64,000 nucleotides of DNA from contig JAJEKV010000336.1 of NCBI GenBank assembly GCA_021234155.1, positions 188,001-252,000 on the forward strand, given 5' to 3'. The position numbers and the translations under genes were made by a program. Positions 37,969-50,624 of this stretch are shown here, in pieces. Position 1 is the first letter of the stretch; the number at the start of each line of letters is the position of its first letter. The notes beneath the pieces were generated by a model, which did no database searches, was not told the origin of the DNA, and was given only the letters and a program-made list of their open reading frames with translations. The stretch is from Isoetes taiwanensis. Its lineage: Eukaryota > Streptophyta > Lycopodiopsida > Isoetales > Isoetaceae.

Positions 37969-40900
37969 AAACTGAATATCAGTGAGCTTTAATTGCGTTA
38001 AACCCTTGCTCTGCTTAACTAGCAAGCTGAAGGACTGCTGTCAACAAAGATGTTCTTCTGAGTCTATAGTTCAATAGCTTGCAAATAATAATCTACACTT
38101 TAGTGACATTCTGTGTAAATATTCACAGTGCTAATGATTTCAACGACAAACCTTTATACGAGTTTTACGAGTACAATAAAGAAGAATCAAAGACAATACC
38201 AAGAAAGGAAAAGTTTTGCTCCAAGTTTTACCTAGTGGGCAAGCTCAAATAACTTGAAACAATTATAGAAAAATGAAGGCAAACTGCTTTTCTTCCTAAA
38301 TGCTGCAAAAAGAAACCAAAGGATTAGTCATCATGTCTTTATTATAGATGGACGATTCCCAATTTAGATCTACCACGGCAAACCAAAAGCTCTATTGCGT
38401 TTACAGTATAATAACACATATCTACAAAGATTTGCCAAATGCTCTAAAGCAGTACCTACAACATCAATATGCAGAGTTAAATAGTTAGATCAATGTACGC
38501 ATAATAGAAATGGCCAAATTGCAACAGTATGATCAAAGCACAGATTAATCAAGCTATGGCAATGCAAAAGAGATGTTGGACTTTGTATCTGCAGATTAAA
38601 GTCCTGTAACACATACAATTCCTCAAACAGACATGTTTCTGACCGAACGAGAACAAATCATTCTTGTTAGCAATAACAAATGCAACAAGAGCTCAAATAA
38701 AATATAGCACGAGATTATCTACAGAAAACATGCTACATTGCAAACATTTGATTTCAATACATTCACTTCGTGCAGTACTGCATCTTTTGTCTAGATTATA
38801 TAAGAACTATTAAGCTCAACAAAGTTAAAAAATGCATCTTGCACTGGTTGATCCTATCCATGATATTTGCAGCTAGAAGCTCCTCTAGATAGACATGCAT
38901 ATGCTTCTAACTCCTGAGCCACATCACAGAACTCAGATCAATAAAGCTTATACTAAGACAATTGAATAAAAAAAAATAGATCAAAACACAAATTGAAGAC
39001 CAAAAAAATACCCACATGTGAAAGAGCGTTGGAATTCTACTCTGATCAAAAGCTAAGCAACTTGCAGATCAGAAAAAACCCTTATCCCATATAGAGAACT
39101 CAAAAACATGTTAAGGAGCTATACTACCTTTAGGGAACTTGCCAAGGAACATGAAATGAACCTCGGCAAATAAAACCCAAAAAATCTAAGCATAGCTCTA
39201 ATTTGACCTATCTGAACCAATGCTTGAAGTTCGACGCGAACTTAATCCAAGATTTTAGCATTGGTATCGAGATAATTGCACTGCCAGCGACATACATTGA
39301 AATCACATGGTAAAGAAGAACATGAAAACCGGATGGATGGATAACACAAAATGGAACTAAGCGGGAATAAATCCACCATTCTAGTGCGGGCAGAGAATAA
39401 CTTAACACTGTAGAACTGAGGCATAAAGTCATCACAACTACCGCTCTAGTATACGAAGTTCGACACCAAACATTCGGAAGAAGAAAAAGTCACGCATCTA
39501 TTTACCACAAACTTAGTACCTGATTCCATGAATCTAAATCCTATCCAAATTCGTGACATTGATCAAAAATCACTAGCAATATCTTAAGCCCTTCCAGATA
39601 AGTAAACAAAAACTCAAGCTGACTTTGCCATCAAATCCATATACCCGAGGGATCTGCAAAACAGATACACAAAAAATAATGAAGCTTCGAAATGGAACAA
39701 CACCCTAGAAAAAAAATGAAATGAAAGGTATACTTGCAAATCTCTTCAAATGCTTTACATGGCCTTTCCCGTCAATGGCAATCACGGAAGCCAATAGATG
39801 GGAAGATGGGATGACCGCTTGGATTGCTAATGCAAAAAATAGACTGAAAAATAAGCCTAACACTTACCAAGCTGGGAGTATGAAAGCCCCAAAGATGAAG
39901 AACAGAGTGCTTTTTGGCATCGTGCAAAGTTTGAATTTTTGGCATGGTGTATATCCACAAGCAAACGCTCCTCACATCAGCATTGAAGGTTTGGCAAATT
40001 TGCACACAATCAGAGAAGCCGATCGGTTCTGCGCTACCGCGCACACACACACTCAAAATACTTGCCATCCGCCTAAGATACCTCCGGTTAGCCCGGTGAA
40101 AGAGCGGTGCCCACCAACGTAAGTGACCGAGCATTTACTGACCAATCATAAGTTTTTAGATCCACAAGATATCCTAGGGATATTCTAGCATATACCTAGG
40201 ATATGCCAAAAGCCCACATAAACGAGGGTTTGCCTCCCTAGGGGCAACCCAAAAAATCAAACAAACAGATATATATTTTGCATCTGGACTTACATGCTGA
40301 ACTATATCGCATTATAACAAACTAAGAAAGCAGTCCTTAGGATTCTTCAATAATACAATTAGGATGGACTTTTACGAAGCAAATGAAGTTGCCATCTAAA
40401 AACGACAATGGAAACTTAGAAAATGAACTGAATTTCCAATGCCAAAAGACACGCTCCAGAGCAACAACATCCAAAGAAAAATGGCAAATTGTTGCAAAGT
40501 ACATGCATAGAGGAAACTCACATGTTCGAAGCATGATATTGTAGCTGACCCATCCACTCATATTTCCGACATGGCATTAGAGCTGTCTTAGAAACAGACT
40601 TAACTGAAAATCCACCCAGCAGGTCTTAATCGTGCTTCTTCTTCCAAAAATGAAAGGACCGCTTGATATGCAGGCCATCTTTATGCTTATCTACAAAAGC
40701 TGCCCATGAGATCTAGCATTTCAGCATATGACACCATACTCATCCATTTCTCTCATTTTGCAAATGTACTTTGACAACAGAATCTGGGCAACAAAAATAG
40801 AGTGTGTCCTTATGTTACTTGCAATCTGCATTCCTTAGATTAGAAACACTGTAGCATGACATACCGCCCAAGCAAATAATAAGCCATATTTGCTTTCTTT

Positions 40901-42249
40901 TTATCTGTGTTAACCAACTCATGCACAGACAAACCCAACTAGCTGCCCTTGAATATGCATAGTGGCTGCCTGATCTCTAAGAATGGCATCTTTATACAGC
41001 TACATACATTATCTAAGTGCAAGCACATTTGAACAATCAAACTACGTACCTGATCTATGAATGCTTCTCAGAAACTTGGTACCCGATTTTGTAAAGCCAT
41101 TCTAGAATATGCGCATCAGGCATTTGTTCACGTGACACACAAGGATGTTCTGCAAGGTTCCAGGTTGGAAGAACATCTTTACTGCCATGTTATTGGCGTC
41201 TTGTAGCCATTGCAACCTGTAAAAAGACCAACACAGTAAATGCCTAAGCTTGGCACTAGAGTTGAAAACAAAATCCAAGTTATAGTAGAAAACCATGAAT
41301 GCCAATAGATCAGATTAAATCCCAAACATGTCTAGATTGTAAAAGCACTCTGAAACCCTCTCACTTTAGAACAGACAAAATAAAACTTGGAAAATGATGA
41401 ACCTATGTCATCCTAAAGCAGCACCTAAGCACCTGCATACCGCACAAAAGATTCAAGCAATTCCATGATAAGTTGCAGCAAATAATGCTAATAGAAAGAC
41501 CGATGGGTTAGACCCATTCAATTGGGTTACAGAATATGACTACAAAAAGAACAAACGCAGAAATATTGTGAAGAGGAAGTATTTGGGAAACTGGTGTCAA
41601 AGCCCACAACATATTTGATCTGTACTCTAACATCCGCCATATCTGTGAAGTTACTTTGCAGAATAGAGTGAATTTTGCCTCCAAATATCAATAATGTTGA
41701 ATGCCTTGCAAGATTAAGCAAGCTCAAACAGACGACATGCAGGATAAACAGAGCTCCATAGGCCTGCAGAACTAAGAATCTGCCTGCTTATCAAAATAAG
41801 GGCGGCCAACATTAACAAAACACGTTACAAAGACACAACTTTTTACAAACGCAATCAAGCTAAATGAAAAACTTTGGAAAATTTGACAAAAATATGGCGC
41901 AAAAAACATTTGGGACCAAATGAGATAACCCTCGCTTTTGTGCAGAATCGAGCAACAAATCAAGAAACCTTTAGATCGGCATTCCGTAGCTCCGTGTAGA
42001 CCGGATCCCCTGCACTCGATACATGAATGTCTTCGATGTAGACCATTCGGCTAAAATTCAGCTGGGTGCAGAGCTCGCCGGAATGGGGCAGAGCAAACTG
42101 GAGAAAGCAGAGCCTCGGTGAGAACATCAGATGGGTGGGATTCCTCCGAAGCGGATAAGCACAAAAACGTGGCTTCCTCTGCACCCGGACAGGAATCCAA
42201 AGAATATGGGAATCGAATCTGGCTAAAATCAATTATATAAGTGTAGATA
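37969..42249. other. Copy B, no supported gene
   Basis: Matches 3,601-7,921. The longest frames (39,721-40,122 + and 39,772-40,134 -) overlap on opposite strands and are not kept in copy A, so neither is convincing. It may contain introns of the neighbouring minus-strand ABCC gene. Confidence 0.35.
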
Positions 42250-42278
42250 TCTTATATTATAATGTTTTACCGTAAGTG
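42250..42278 (+). mobile_element. Helitron 5' terminus (TC end), copy B
   Basis: Same A|TCTTATATTATAATGTTTTAC junction as at 7,922. The 3' end was not found. Confidence 0.5.
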
Positions 42279-43266
42279 CGTAGTGCATCGAGCCCTAGAT
42301 CCTAGGGCCACAAATGACGTGATTACATCGAAGGGTCCAGATTTAGTTTATTTTTGGCTCGACTCTCTTTTGCCCATTAGGGAAATTTAGTTTATTTTTG
42401 GCTCGACTCTCTTTTTGCCCATTACGGATATTTCTTCCAACTTACCTTCTAGGGTTTCTTTTTAAAGTGAGCAAATGGACATTGAGGTGCCTCGACTCAC
42501 TAAGATGGATGCGCCAAAACAAAGGTAGTGGTGTTCAAAGCAGCTTTTGAAACAGAGGGGCACGGTGTAGAAGTATTTGTTGCAATGCTTTTCATTCAAA
42601 GCAGTTGAAGCAAAGGGGCACGAAGGGGTCTAGATCAGAAAACTTTGTGGAGAGAGGGCGACATAAAGCTTGAGTTTCTTTTTAAAAGATTTTCGATCCT
42701 TACCTGAGAATCCAGCATTGTTGAAGGCGGCGTTGTAGATTCTTAGGGCTATGTCAAACGAATAGCCGATTTGCCACAGATGCCAAAACACTGTGTTATC
42801 TGGAGCGAAATATCCAGATCTTCATGCATTCCTGTTGGTCGGGGAGCTCTATTTGGGGCTATGGCAAATGAGGAGCTGATTTGATACAGATGGCAAAACA
42901 CTATATTATGTGGAGCTACAATGCTATGCAGAGCTCCTTGGGAGTCTATGATGAACGAGGAGTCTATGATTTACGAGCCCTGCAGGTCTGTTTGTTGGTT
43001 CTAGAGTGAAAGAAGTAATGATTTTGCAGTTTCTGAACATTGACTAACTTAGATAACTTGGATTTGACGTTGTACAAGGCTTAGATTATGTTGTTTCTGA
43101 AGCTTCCAACAACGGCATCAAGTTCATTCTTATCAAAGATGGAGGCTATAATGCAATGCGAGCTCCTTGGGAGTCCGATGAATGAGCCCCCTGTAGGGTT
43201 TGTCTCCCCGCTTCTTAAAAAAAAAAGTAATAGGTTTTGCGCTTTCTGAACATTTTCTAACTTAGG

Positions 43267-43542
43267 TTACTTGGATTTGACCTTGACGTTGAACATGGCT
43301 TGGATTTTGTTGTTTCTAAAGCTTCCAACAATGGCATCAAGCTCATCCTTACATTCATCAACAATCACGACGACCTGGGTGGCAGACCTGGGCGGTAAGT
43401 ATGCAGCCTTTCCTTGGATTTGAGTTTTAGTCCATCTCTTAATGTGTCCTTCGATATACTTATCTTTGCCGAGCATCAGATTGCACATGTTGAACATTTT
43501 AGTGCTCATAATATACTTTCTCCTCACCTCTTGCACTGGCAA
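43267..43542 (-). CDS. Hypothetical 91-codon frame
   Basis: An open minus-strand frame with protein-like composition. It starts MPVQEVRRKYIMSTKMF and includes GKAAYLPPRSATQVVVIVDE and a basic C-terminus ending KVKSK. I do not recognise the family. The equivalent in copy A (about 8,950-9,230) is broken by small changes at CAG/CTG-type positions, so conservation cannot be judged. No promoter or splice evidence; it could be one exon or a chance frame. Confidence 0.25.
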   Translation of the reverse strand: MPVQEVRRKYIMSTKMFNMCNLMLGKDKYIEGHIKRWTKTQIQGKAAYLPPRSATQVVVIVDECKDELDAIVGSFRNNKIQAMFNVKVKSK

Positions 43543-43854
43543 ATGCCGAAAGCACTTGATGGGTTTGATATTACGATGAGGTGCCAGAGGAGTTTTTGTG
43601 CTTCCTCTGAAGATTTGTACAGCTTCTCTTTTTTTACGTTATGTTATGACTTTTGTTAGGCATATATAACACTAAATATTTATGTTTCAACTTCCCATTC
43701 AGACATGAAAGATCACTGCTCTGAAATCTGCAGAGTTAGGGTCATTTTTGTTAAATTTCTTCAAGTCCCTTGGAGATGGGAGATAAAGTATATGGGTTTA
43801 GATGCGGGCTTAGAAAGTGATGTCTTGGGTTGCCAGAATAGATAACAGAACATC

Positions 43855-44520
43855 TAACAGGAAGTTCATAGGAAGTTCATGAGCAAGTTCATGAACAGGA
43901 AGTTCATAAGGAAGTTCATAGGGAATTGTTTGTGAACAATTGTAAACTGAAATTGCAACATCTTCGAATTACTTTCTGGAAAAAAGGCCATTGCCTTTAA
44001 CCTTCACGGACGACCTTTTTTTAGCATTTTTCCTTTTGTTCCCTAACTATGCCTAAATATAGCAAACTTTTTTTAAGTCTCTTCAAAGACCTTCAGATGT
44101 ACGTTTTGTATTCACACGTTTGTGAACAATTGTAAACTGAAATTGCAACATCTTCGAACATCTTCGAATTACTTCTGGAAAAAAGGCCATTGCCTTTAAC
44201 CTCCACGTACTACCTTTTTTAAGCCTTTTTTTCTTTTGTTCCCTAACTGCCTAAATATAGCAAACTTTCTTCAAGTCTCTTCAAAGACCTTCACACGTAC
44301 GTTTGTATTCACACGTTTTGTTTTCACGGTCAAAGAATAACTCGGTTTTGTATCCAAGAATAACTTGGATCTAAGATCTTTGTATTCATGTCACATTCTT
44401 ATCTAAGAATAACTTGGTTCTAAGATCTTGGAGTTATTTCTTGGAAAAAAGGCCATTGCCTTTTTTAACCTTTTCACTTATGACCTTTTTTTAGTCCTTT
44501 TACTTTCATCCCCTATAGAT
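43855..44520. repeat. Short repeats upstream of the two-exon gene
   Basis: At 43,859-43,925 GGAAGTTCAT-like words repeat in tandem. From 43,975 a block with AAAAAAGGCCATTGCCTTTAACC plus T-rich sequence and GTTCCCTAACT recurs at about 44,170 and 44,450. AAGAATAACTTGG..CTAAGATCTT is also doubled (44,358 and 44,405). The same arrangement is in copy A at 9,515-10,150. Confidence 0.7.
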
Positions 44521-44572
44521 ATGGGCTTGAAGCCTTGCATTTGTAGAGTGCTTGGTGTATAGTAGACCAAAG

Positions 44573-45030
44573 ATGGACGACAATAATGAACATAACTTAG
44601 GTATCCAAGACGTTGGCATCGTTGACAATAATGAACATAACTTAGGTATCCAAGACGTTGGCATCGTTATCAACCCTATGGTAAGACACGTTTTCTATTG
44701 CATCCAAAAAAAAAAGTGTCAAATTAACATCATGCTTTTGTTTTATAGGCACCCATAGAAAATGATACAGATAATGTGCTCCAACACATTGCTCAGCTGG
44801 AGCAATCAATCAATCATTTACATGGTTCAATGACGACATTTGACGTGAACTTGGATGAACGCCCCAACATCACGCTTCCACAATTGAATGCACTTCAAGC
44901 TACACTTCGTCAACACCTAAACGAACGAATCCAACAACATATTCTTGGCACCCGTTCATTTTTATCCTTTGTACAAAAATTACGAAAAGAGAAAATGCAA
45001 GAAATACAACATGAACGACGAAATCCATAG
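44573..45030 (+). CDS. Small two-exon protein with doubled 15-residue repeat
   Basis: The gene model is exon 1 at 44,573-44,680, an intron at 44,681-44,748 (GTAAG ... TTTTATAG), and exon 2 at 44,749-45,030, giving 129 residues. The junction is phase 0. Exon 1 carries two perfect copies of DNNEHNLGIQDVGIV. Exon 2 reads as amphipathic helix (LQHIAQLEQSINHL, then LPQLNALQATLRQHLNERIQ) and ends in a basic Lys/Arg/Glu-rich tail, suggesting a coiled-coil protein. The C-terminal half vaguely recalls type I MADS-box protein tails, but no MADS domain is present. The frame is open 14 codons upstream of the chosen ATG, so exon 1 could be internal. Copy A is broken. Confidence 0.45.
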
Positions 45031-45239
45031 CAAAGCTTGAGTTAGTTACCAACAACCTATAGGTCTAGATGATTGATTAGTGGATAATGTATGTCCTATT
45101 GTTCTGTTCCATAATTCTACTCACATTTTATGTGATATAAGAGAGAATTAGTGATAATACTACTGTGATATGAAGAAACGAAGTTTGTGCAATATGTGAG
45201 ATCATTGAATCATAACATCAATAAACATTTTCAGCCCAT

Positions 45240-45312
45240 CGCCATCCGGGGGGCTCGAACCCCTGACCACAAGATTAAGAGCCTTGCGCTCTACCAACTG
45301 AGCTAGGACAGC
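45240..45312 (-). tRNA. tRNA-Lys(CUU)
   Basis: 73 nt; anticodon CTT in loop CTCTTAA; acceptor GCTGTCC with GGATGGC; T loop TTCGAGC; no encoded CCA. Same sequence as the gene at 12,169. No T4 run lies close downstream. Confidence 0.82.
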
Positions 45313-45999
45313 AAGTGATATAATGAAAACAAATTTAATATGATGTACAAATGAAAGCACTATTTGTACATACTTTCAAATATATGAATCAGGGAGACTA
45401 TACATAGTACAGTTCTCTTATGCCCAATATTAGCTTGATTAGAGTGGCAACTACAGCACAGATATGACCTTTTAGATCTCCAAATCCCTATAGAATATCC
45501 AATTGAGTTCAACCTAAAAGCTCTACAATTTCAACTTGATCCTTATTTAGATCAATACACAGTTCTAATTGCCCCACACTCGTGTTTTTTGTCGCATAAA
45601 CCATAATCTATAAGAAGCCTAATTATCATGATACGCTCATTATAGACTCGAAGGAATCTAAAGCAACCTTTCTAGTACTTTCTTTGAAGGAATGCAACTT
45701 GGCTTTAAGCAACCTTGTAGTGCTTCCTAACCCAATTCCTAAAAGTGATTGTCTCTTAAGGCTAATGCACAACATAGATACATATACGAGTACTTTGTAA
45801 GGAGCCCAAATAGCATGAGCAGTTCGCATCGAACTCGAAGAAATCCAAGCTGAGATTAGCATTCTTTTTGTACCGCTGGGAGGAGACCAACTTGGCAGTA
45901 ACAACACCCGCCAATTTGGCGATGAGCAGACCTTTGAGTAAGGGATTCCGAAGCTCAAATGTCTCTGCCTTTGAGTAAGGGATTCCGAAGCTCACGTCT

Positions 46000-46223
46000 G
46001 GGCGTTTGGTCTAGTGGTAACACACTAGTTCCTTAGCAATGTGGTCTCGAGTTCGAGGCCGTCAGATCCGCTTTTCGATCGTTGGGGAGTCAAATCCCAA
46101 ATGGGCTAATGTAAAAGGTGGTTGGGGGCAGGGCCCAACCGAGCAATGTAGTGTGGTGTGTGGTCACATGTCCAGTTGGATGCTGCCTAGTGGCATGACG
46201 TTAAAACTACAATCTATCTATCT
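46000..46223 (+). mobile_element. tRNA-derived SINE, copy B
   Basis: Starts GGGCGTTTGGTCTAGTGGTA, has a B-box-like GAGTTCGAGGCC and an ATCTATCTATCT tail. Same insertion point as 11,638-11,860, with a changed middle region near GTCAGATCCGC. Confidence 0.7.
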
Positions 46224-46297
46224 CGATATGAACAACTTGAATGTGTGTATTAAGCTGTTTTAAATTAAACGTACAGAAATTAAAGTCCATATCTAAT

Positions 46298-46334
46298 CGC
46301 CATCTGGGAGACTCGAACCCACGACCACAACGGC
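46298..46334 (-). pseudogene. Truncated tRNA-Lys(UUU)
   Basis: Only the acceptor 3' side, T arm and a few bases of the 5' end remain. About 36 bp covering the D arm and anticodon is deleted relative to 11,940-12,012. Not functional. Confidence 0.85.
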
Positions 46335-46491
46335 AACACACAAATGAGCATTAAAATTTTCCATAATTCTACTCACATTTTATGTGATATAAGAGAGAAT
46401 TTGTGATAATACTAATGTGATATGAAGAAACGAAGTTTGTGCAATATGTGAGATCATTGAATCATAACATCAATAAACATTTTCAGCCCAT

Positions 46492-46564
46492 CGCCATCCG
46501 GGGGGCTCGAACCCCTGACCACAAGATTAAGAGCCTTGCGCTCTACCAACTGAGCTAGGACAAC
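46492..46564 (-). tRNA. tRNA-Lys(CUU)
   Basis: 73 nt, CTT anticodon. The 5' acceptor strand GTTGTCC against GGATGGC gives a T-G second pair instead of C-G, a slightly weaker stem. The rest matches 45,240-45,312. Confidence 0.75.
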
Positions 46565-47168
46565 AAGTGATGTAGTGAAAACAAATTTAATGCGATGTAC
46601 AAATGAAAGTACTATTTGTACATACTTTCAAATATATGAATCAGGGAGACTATACATAGTACAGTTCTCTTATGCCCAATATTAGCTTGATTAGAGTGGC
46701 AACTACAGCACAGATGTGACCTTTTAGATCTCCAAGTCCCTATAGAATATCCAATTGAGTTCAACCTAAAAGCTCTACAATTTCAACTTGATCCTTATTT
46801 AGATCAATACACAGTTCTAATTGCCCCACACTCGTGTTTTTTGTTGCATAAACCATAATATATAAGAAGCCTAATTATCATGATACGCTCATTATAGACT
46901 CGAAGGAATCTAAAGCAACCTTTCTAGTACTTTCTTTGAAGGAATGCAACTTGGCTTTAAGCAGCCTTGTAGTGCTTCCTAACCCAATTCCTATAAGTGA
47001 TTGTCTCTTAAGGCTAATGCACAACATAGGGACATATACGAGTACTTTGTAAGGAGCCCAAATAGCATGAGCAGTTCGCATCGAACTCGAAGAAATCCAA
47101 GCTGAGATTAGCATTCTTTTTTGTACCTGCTTGGGAGGAGACCAACTTGGCAGTAGCAACCTGCCAAC

Positions 47169-49657
47169 TTAAGGGTTTACAATAGAACAATTGGTGGAAG
47201 CAAGAGCCACTTTTCAAGAGTACACTGTTGATGAGAGGAGGACCTACATGTACACAATCTTTGAGCATGCACTTCAAGATGAAAGAAACCCAAACAGAAA
47301 AAGATACCCTTTGCTAGGCAAATGGATATGTGCAAAAGCATGGCAGAGTATCCATGCAATTCCAACTTCTTCATGGCATAATTGGCAAAAAAAACAGGCA
47401 GAGGGAAACAGGATTGCTTTACATGGAAATAATGGTTTGTTCAGACCAACAGCTAGGACCTTGGCTGCCAGGGAGATATTTGAAAAATATATTGATTTCA
47501 ATCAGTCTATGCCACACAAAAGTAGAAGGGATGAAAAGGGAAGAGCAGTTGTTGAGAAAAGGTTGCCATCACATTGTACTCAAAAGAGTATTTTGGAAGA
47601 AGTGAATTCCCTACTTCGAGAATTGGGAATTCTTCCAATATCCCAACCTAGCTTTAGTAGGTTATAGAAGAAGCATTTCAATCATGTCACCATAGCAACT
47701 TCAAACAACTTTGCAAAGTGCAATTTATGTGCTAAGTTGAAGGAGACTCTTGATAAGGCTGTGCAACCTAGTCAAAAGGGCTAGGATAAGGGGAGCATAT
47801 GAAGGACCATATGGTGACCAACTATCATGTAGATCATGTTATTGGATGTGGAGGACTTTTATCCGCATTGGAACCCAATAACTATTTATGTATTATACAT
47901 GACAAGATGGACCAGCAAAAGACTTGTCTTCCACAATTCAAGTACATACCAAAGTCATGTGGAAGATCATATCCTTTCTGAGATCTCAATGATGGGGCAA
48001 TCTTGCATGGGCGAGAATCAAACCTACTATGGCCATTTTAGTTTGGAGTTGTAGAGTGATGGTGAGATTTTCATATTGGGAGTATCATGAGGTGTTTGAG
48101 AAACTATGAAAATGGATACAATGGTCACCTCCGGGACCTTCTGACTAGCCGGGCACTACATAGAGCATTGTTAGATGGAAACCCTAACAATATTGAAAAG
48201 TTCAGCAAGGCAAGGTTTAGGAAGCATGGGTCTAATGAACATGTTGGAGCTTCAACTTCACGTGCTAAACCTCAAGATCTACCCAAAAAGGTTTCTCTTG
48301 CAACTTGATAATTGTCTTTGGCCAAAATAAAAACGGTGGATGTTTTCTTTCCTATCCTACTTAACGGTTTGTGGGGATATTTGAAAGAGTTAATTTATGG
48401 TTTCTTATGCCGGGCATACCCATGAGGATGTGGATGCATTATTTGGCAAATATAGTTGTATCTTGAAGCGACAAGCGGTGACCAACTTTCCTAGGCTAAT
48501 GGAAATCTTGCATGAATGCACTACCCCAAATCCTATAGCTTCTCTCATAGAAGAAGTGCCGATTGGAAGAGCTTTGTGGATGGTTATACATTGGATCTTG
48601 AAGGTGCAGTTCACTTTTTGGGTGAGAGATGGGATTCAATCTTCCAATGGAAGATGAGACCTTGAGAGGATGAGTGGAGAGGAGGGAGGAAATATGGCGT
48701 AGAGATGAGAATGGCAAGCCTATGATACCTCTAGGTCAACCAAAAGCTTTAAAACCCTCTTTGAAGAAGTGAAGCAATTGGGATTGACTAAGGAAGGAAT
48801 CCAAGACTATATAAAGCATTGGCAAACCAATCGGATGACACCAACCGTGCCTTGGTGGCTTTCTTTGGAAGAAGGTGATTAACTTTGTTGGGGAGATAGA
48901 CACATCCTCGGATGAATTGAAAGAAGGGTGGTTGCCTAAAACTAGGTGGAAGACCTTAGCGGTCTTTGAGGATTTTGATGACACCTTGTAAGTAGCATTC
49001 GCCAAGCAATATGCTCCTCCTCCTTCGACAAACACTATGTTGGTCCTAAGAACAATAGGCCAAAGTTTCTAGCATGGATGCTTATGAACCTTCCAACGAC
49101 TTGGAATGCCACCAATTTGTGGTAGTAAAGCCCGGCAGATTTAGATACATATCGGTGTGGTTGGGGTTCACTATCTCGATATTTGCAAAGAAGAAGGTAA
49201 TATTAACTTCAACCATGTGCGGGTGGAATGGTGGTGTCGGTGCATCAGTTGACCAACGTATCGGATAAAGAAAGGTACTCAGATTGTTGGACAAAGAAAT
49301 GGAGGAGAAATCCGACTGATCCTGATCTTTGGCTAGACAATGAAAGTGTTTTGTACTCATGGACTCAAAACACTATTCCAGCTAGAAATGCGAGAATTAC
49401 AATACCTCAGGATGTCAGGAAGAAGGCTATGATATCATTGGGGGTGCTTGAAGAAAGTTGAATAACTATGTAAATTTTTGTTATCACGTTTTTATGATAT
49501 GGTGCTATATTGTGAAATATTGACTATTTTGTAAATAACATGATATTACGTTTTCATAATTTTGAGGTTAAATGTGTGTATTTGAATATGCTACTAAAAA
49601 CATGCAATATGAAATTTGTCCCAAAATTAAGACATAAACCCAATTTAATTGAATGAT
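47169..49657 (+). pseudogene. DUF7869-like gene, broken by frameshifts and stops
   Basis: In order on the + strand: an open 158-codon stretch (47,191-47,667); FAKCNLCAKLKE, resembling the Cys pair before the family's core; IIHDKMDQQKTCLP at about 47,900, like the usual DGMDQ motif; LPKKVSLAT; GHTHEDVDALFGKYS at 48,412-48,456, the family hallmark; and a final open stretch 49,228-49,461. Several stops and frame changes separate them. The role of the family is not known to me; multi-copy occurrence suggests a mobile or domesticated element. It replaces array spacer sequence exactly between opposite-facing tRNA arrays. Confidence 0.65.
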
Positions 49658-49785
49658 GGTTATGATCTCACATATTGCACAAACTTCGTTTCTTCATATC
49701 ACAGTAGTATTATCACTAATTCTCTCTTATATCACATAAAATGTGAGTAGAATTATGGAAAATTTTAATTGCTTATTTGTGTGTT

Positions 49786-49858
49786 GCCATTCTAGCTCAG
49801 TTGGTAGAGCGCAAGGCTTTTAACCTTGTGGTCGTGGGTTCGAGTCCCCCGGATGGCG
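49786..49858 (+). tRNA. tRNA-Lys(UUU)
   Basis: 73 nt; acceptor GCCATTC/GGATGGC pairs fully with one T-G; D arm AGCTCAGTTGGTAGAGC; anticodon stem CAAGG/CCTTG with loop CTTTTAA; T loop TTCGAGT with one T-C mismatch in its stem; no CCA encoded. Internal A and B boxes are intact. No TTTT follows within about 70 bp. Confidence 0.88.
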
Positions 49859-50624
49859 ATTAGATATAGACTTTAATTTCTGTACGTTTAATTTAAAACA
49901 GCTTAATACACACATTCAAGTTGTTCATATCTTGTCGAGAGACATTTGAGCTTCGGAATCCCTTATTCAAAGGCAGAGACATTTGAGCTTCGGAATCCCT
50001 TACTCAAAGGCTGCTACTGCCAAGTTGGCGGGGTTACTCTTTGCCAAGTTGGTCTCCTCCCAGCGGTACAAAAAGAATGCTAATCTCAGTTTGGATTTCT
50101 TCGAATTCGATGCGAACTGCTCATGCTATTTGGGCTCCTTACAAAGTACTCGTATATGTCCCTATGTTGTGCATTAGCCTTAAGAGACAATCACTTTTAG
50201 GAATTGGGTTAGGAAGCACTACAAGGCTGCTTAAAGCCAAGTTGCATTCCTTCAAAGAAAGTACTAGAAAGGTTGCTTTAGATTCCTTCGAGTCTATAAT
50301 GAGCGTATCATGATAATTAGGCTTCTTATATATTATGGTTTATCGACAAAAACACGAAGTGTGGGGCAATTAGAACTGTGTATTGATCTAAATAAGGATC
50401 AAGTTGAAATTGTAGAGCTTTTAGGTTGAACTCAATTGGATATCCTATAGGGACTTGGAGATCTAAAAGGTCACATCCGTGCTGTAGTTGCTCTATTCAA
50501 GCTAATGTTGGGCATAAGAGAACTGTACTATGTATAGTCTCCCTGATTCATATATTTGAAAGTATGTACAAATAGTGCTTTCATTTGTACATTACGTTAA
50601 ATTTGTTTTCACTATATATCACTT

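Larger units (their letters stand above)
35082..47168. repeat. Copy B of the ~12 kb direct duplication
   Basis: Collinear with 546-15,161 apart from the Helitron found only in A. Its reading frames are better preserved than A's, notably the two-exon gene and a 91-codon frame at 43,267-43,542. It stops inside a tRNA spacer at 47,168, where the DUF7869-like element begins. Confidence 0.9.
45107..47168 (-). repeat. Minus-strand tRNA-Lys satellite, copy B
   Basis: Satellite units in reverse orientation: short spacer, tRNA-Lys(CUU) at 45,240, long spacer, SINE, truncated tRNA-Lys(UUU), tRNA-Lys(CUU) at 46,492, then long spacer to 47,168. The order matches copy A exactly. With the plus-strand array from 49,658 it forms a large inverted repeat around the DUF7869-like element. 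Confidence 0.88.

Noticed and set aside
39721-40134. A coding gene from the 133-codon (+) or 120-codon (-) frame
   Set aside because: The two overlap on opposite strands, show no domain, and neither is preserved in copy A at about 5,390-5,800.
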